A DNA stretch of 64,000 bases from Aliishimia ponticola (GTDB lineage Bacteria > Pseudomonadota > Alphaproteobacteria > Rhodobacterales > Rhodobacteraceae), in contig NZ_SRKY01000002.1 of assembly GCF_004803475.1 (NCBI RefSeq), positions 62,001-126,000 on the forward strand, read 5' to 3'. The position numbers and the translations under genes were made by a program. Under the pieces are notes generated by a model. The model did not search any database. It was not told the DNA's origin and saw only the letters and a list, made by a program, of their open reading frames with translations. This document shows positions 62,947 to 64,000 of this stretch, one piece after another (within the stretch, counting starts at the first letter, position 1; the number at the start of each line of letters is the position of its first letter).

Positions 62947-63837
62947 ATGATCAGAATCCTCAGCCTGATGGCGCTGTTATTCGCGGCCCCGTCACTGGCA
63001 GACACGGTCCGCATCGAGACATCTCAAGGCGTGGTCGAAGCGCCCGCCGCGCCGGAAAAAGTGGCGGTGTTCGATCTGGCGGCGTTCGACAGTCTGGCCG
63101 CGCTTGGTGTGCAGCCCGTGGGCCTCGTCCGGCCCGTGTTCCTGTCCTATCTGGAAGAGGCTGCCGCCGGGACCGAGGCTGTCGGATCGCTTTTTGAGCC
63201 GGACTTCGAGGCGCTCTTCGCGTTGCAGCCGGATTTGATTATCGCCGGCGGGCGCAGTTCCGAACAGGTGCCTGAATTGGCGCGCATTGCACCGACGCTG
63301 GATATGACGATTTCGCAGAACACGATTGGCGACGGGCTTGCCCGGCTGGCCGCCTATGGCAAACTGTTCGGCAAAGAGGGCGCGGCCGCCGCGCTGACCG
63401 CAGAGTTCGAGGCGAAACTGGCCGCCACCCGGCAGGCGTTGGCGGGCAAGGGCACGGCGCTGATCGTGATGACCAACGGGCCGAAAATCAGCGCCTACGG
63501 TGCGGCGGGGCGCTTTGGCTGGCTGCATGAGGCGCTTGGACTGCCCGAAGCGGTGGATGGCGTGCAGATGACCAACCATGGCGAGGCGATCAGCTTTGAG
63601 TTCATCCGCGAAGCCAACCCGGACATCCTTCTGGTGATCGACCGTATGGCGGCGATCGGGCAGCAAAGCCAGGGCGCGCGGGCGACGTTGGACAATGCCT
63701 TGGTGCACGAGACAACCGCCTGGAAGACCGGGCATATCGTGCATTTGAGCGCCGCGCCGATCTATATCGCGGGCGGCGGCATCCAGTCGATGACCCTGAC
63801 GCTGGACGAAATCAACGCCGCCTTGGTCGGGGGCTGA
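62947..63837 (+). CDS. Iron-siderophore/heme ABC transporter substrate-binding protein
   Basis: Periplasmic class III (FecB-like) binding protein, 296 residues, with an 18-residue signal peptide (MIRILSLMALLFAAPSLA) and no lipobox. Motifs are PEKVAVFDLAAFDSLAALGV, FEALFALQPDLIIAGGRSSE and PDILLVIDRMAAIGQQ, as in catecholate-siderophore binding proteins (CeuE/ViuP type). It would collect the chelate released by the TonB receptors. AAGAAAGGTACACATCC precedes the start. The permease begins five bases after its stop. Confidence 0.9.
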   Translation: MIRILSLMALLFAAPSLADTVRIETSQGVVEAPAAPEKVAVFDLAAFDSLAALGVQPVGLVRPVFLSYLEEAAAGTEAVGSLFEPDFEALFALQPDLIIAGGRSSEQVPELARIAPTLDMTISQNTIGDGLARLAAYGKLFGKEGAAAALTAEFEAKLAATRQALAGKGTALIVMTNGPKISAYGAAGRFGWLHEALGLPEAVDGVQMTNHGEAISFEFIREANPDILLVIDRMAAIGQQSQGARATLDNALVHETTAWKTGHIVHLSAAPIYIAGGGIQSMTLTLDEINAALVGG

Positions 63838-63841
63838 AGCC

Positions 63842-64000
63842 ATGGCGCTGGCCCTTGCAGGTATGCTTGTCGCTTTGTCGATCATCTCGCTCTTTGTCGG
63901 GGTGATCGACCTGTCTTGGGCCGCCCTGTGGTCCGAGCCGGGCGCGATTGACTTGCTTGTGGTCAGCCGGGGGCCGCGCACCATTGCTGTCGTGATCTCG
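63842..64000 (+). CDS. FecCD-family iron ABC permease (N-terminal 53 residues, cut by window edge)
   Basis: Inner-membrane permease partner of the binding protein. The visible part has a first transmembrane helix (MALALAGMLVALSIISLFVG) and LLVVSRGPRTIAVVIS, which matches the conserved RxPRTxxA element of FecCD permeases. The rest lies beyond the right edge. The start is five bases after the upstream stop, so the genes are co-transcribed. Confidence 0.85.
   Translation, partial: MALALAGMLVALSIISLFVGVIDLSWAALWSEPGAIDLLVVSRGPRTIAVVIS

Noticed and set aside
1-64000. CRISPR array, prophage, IS element or integron
   Set aside because: I saw no spaced direct repeats, transposase, integrase or phage structural genes anywhere in the window.

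Overview
The window looks like a chromosomal segment of a marine Roseobacter-group alphaproteobacterium (Rhodobacterales, Rhodobacteraceae). The evidence is a GC-rich, tightly packed coding style with many ATGA/TGATG stop-start overlaps, a Rhodobacter-type porin next to a DUF3576 lipoprotein and leuS, a long RibA, an alphaproteobacterial UbiH-type hydroxylase, paired dimethylglycine-dehydrogenase-like flavoproteins with a homocysteine methyltransferase, a VPLPA-CTERM protein, and both TRAP and tripartite tricarboxylate (TTT) transporters. I see no phage, IS element, CRISPR array, rRNA or convincing tRNA. The species is not identifiable from the sequence alone.
Layout. 1-18.4 kb is mostly housekeeping: leuS (cut by the left edge), DUF3576 lipoprotein, porin, YggS, an L,D-transpeptidase-like protein, ribA, an OmpR-family response regulator resembling CenR, xth, a thioredoxin-TPR chaperone, a LON-domain protein, a Trm112-like protein, a ubiquinone hydroxylase, amidase, aminotransferase, ftsK, lolA, an SLT lipoprotein and hspQ. 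18.4-24.9 kb carries a gamma-glutamyltransferase-like enzyme, an RsbW/STAS partner-switch pair, a thiolase, free-methionine sulfoxide reductase, an XRE-cupin regulator with a LysE exporter, and a GFA protein. 24.9-31.3 kb is a one-carbon/methylamine block: two FAD-GcvT demethylases flanking a DUF2867 protein and a homocysteine S-methyltransferase, consistent with glycine betaine to dimethylglycine to sarcosine turnover. 31.4-45 kb is mixed: rarD, rluA, a kinase-fold protein, aldehyde dehydrogenase, a sorted SGNH hydrolase, pnp, a 23S-type methyltransferase, rpsO, unknown envelope proteins, an AhpD-like protein and a universal stress protein. 45.0-46.0 kb is a weakly coding, partly AT-rich stretch.
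46.0-58.2 kb is the accessory core. A GntR regulator is divergent from an SDR and a TRAP transporter (dctPQM). These converge on kdgF-kduI-kduD, the enzymes that linearise, isomerise and reduce 4,5-unsaturated uronates from alginate, pectin, ulvan or glycosaminoglycans toward KDG. Immediately beyond lies a MarR regulator divergent from a tctC-tctB-tctA transporter whose last gene overlaps a cytoplasmic formylglycine-type sulfatase. I infer an import-then-desulfate unit for a small sulfated organic acid, possibly a sulfated unsaturated uronate that feeds the Kdu enzymes. No polysaccharide lyase is present, so the cell may scavenge oligo- or monosaccharide products made by others. Candidate operators are visible for both regulators.
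58.4-64.0 kb is an iron/heme uptake region: two tandem TonB-dependent receptors, a DUF2218 protein, a periplasmic siderophore- or heme-binding protein and the start of a FecCD permease cut by the right edge. Start sites were chosen from visible ribosome binding sites and family alignment from memory. No database search was run.
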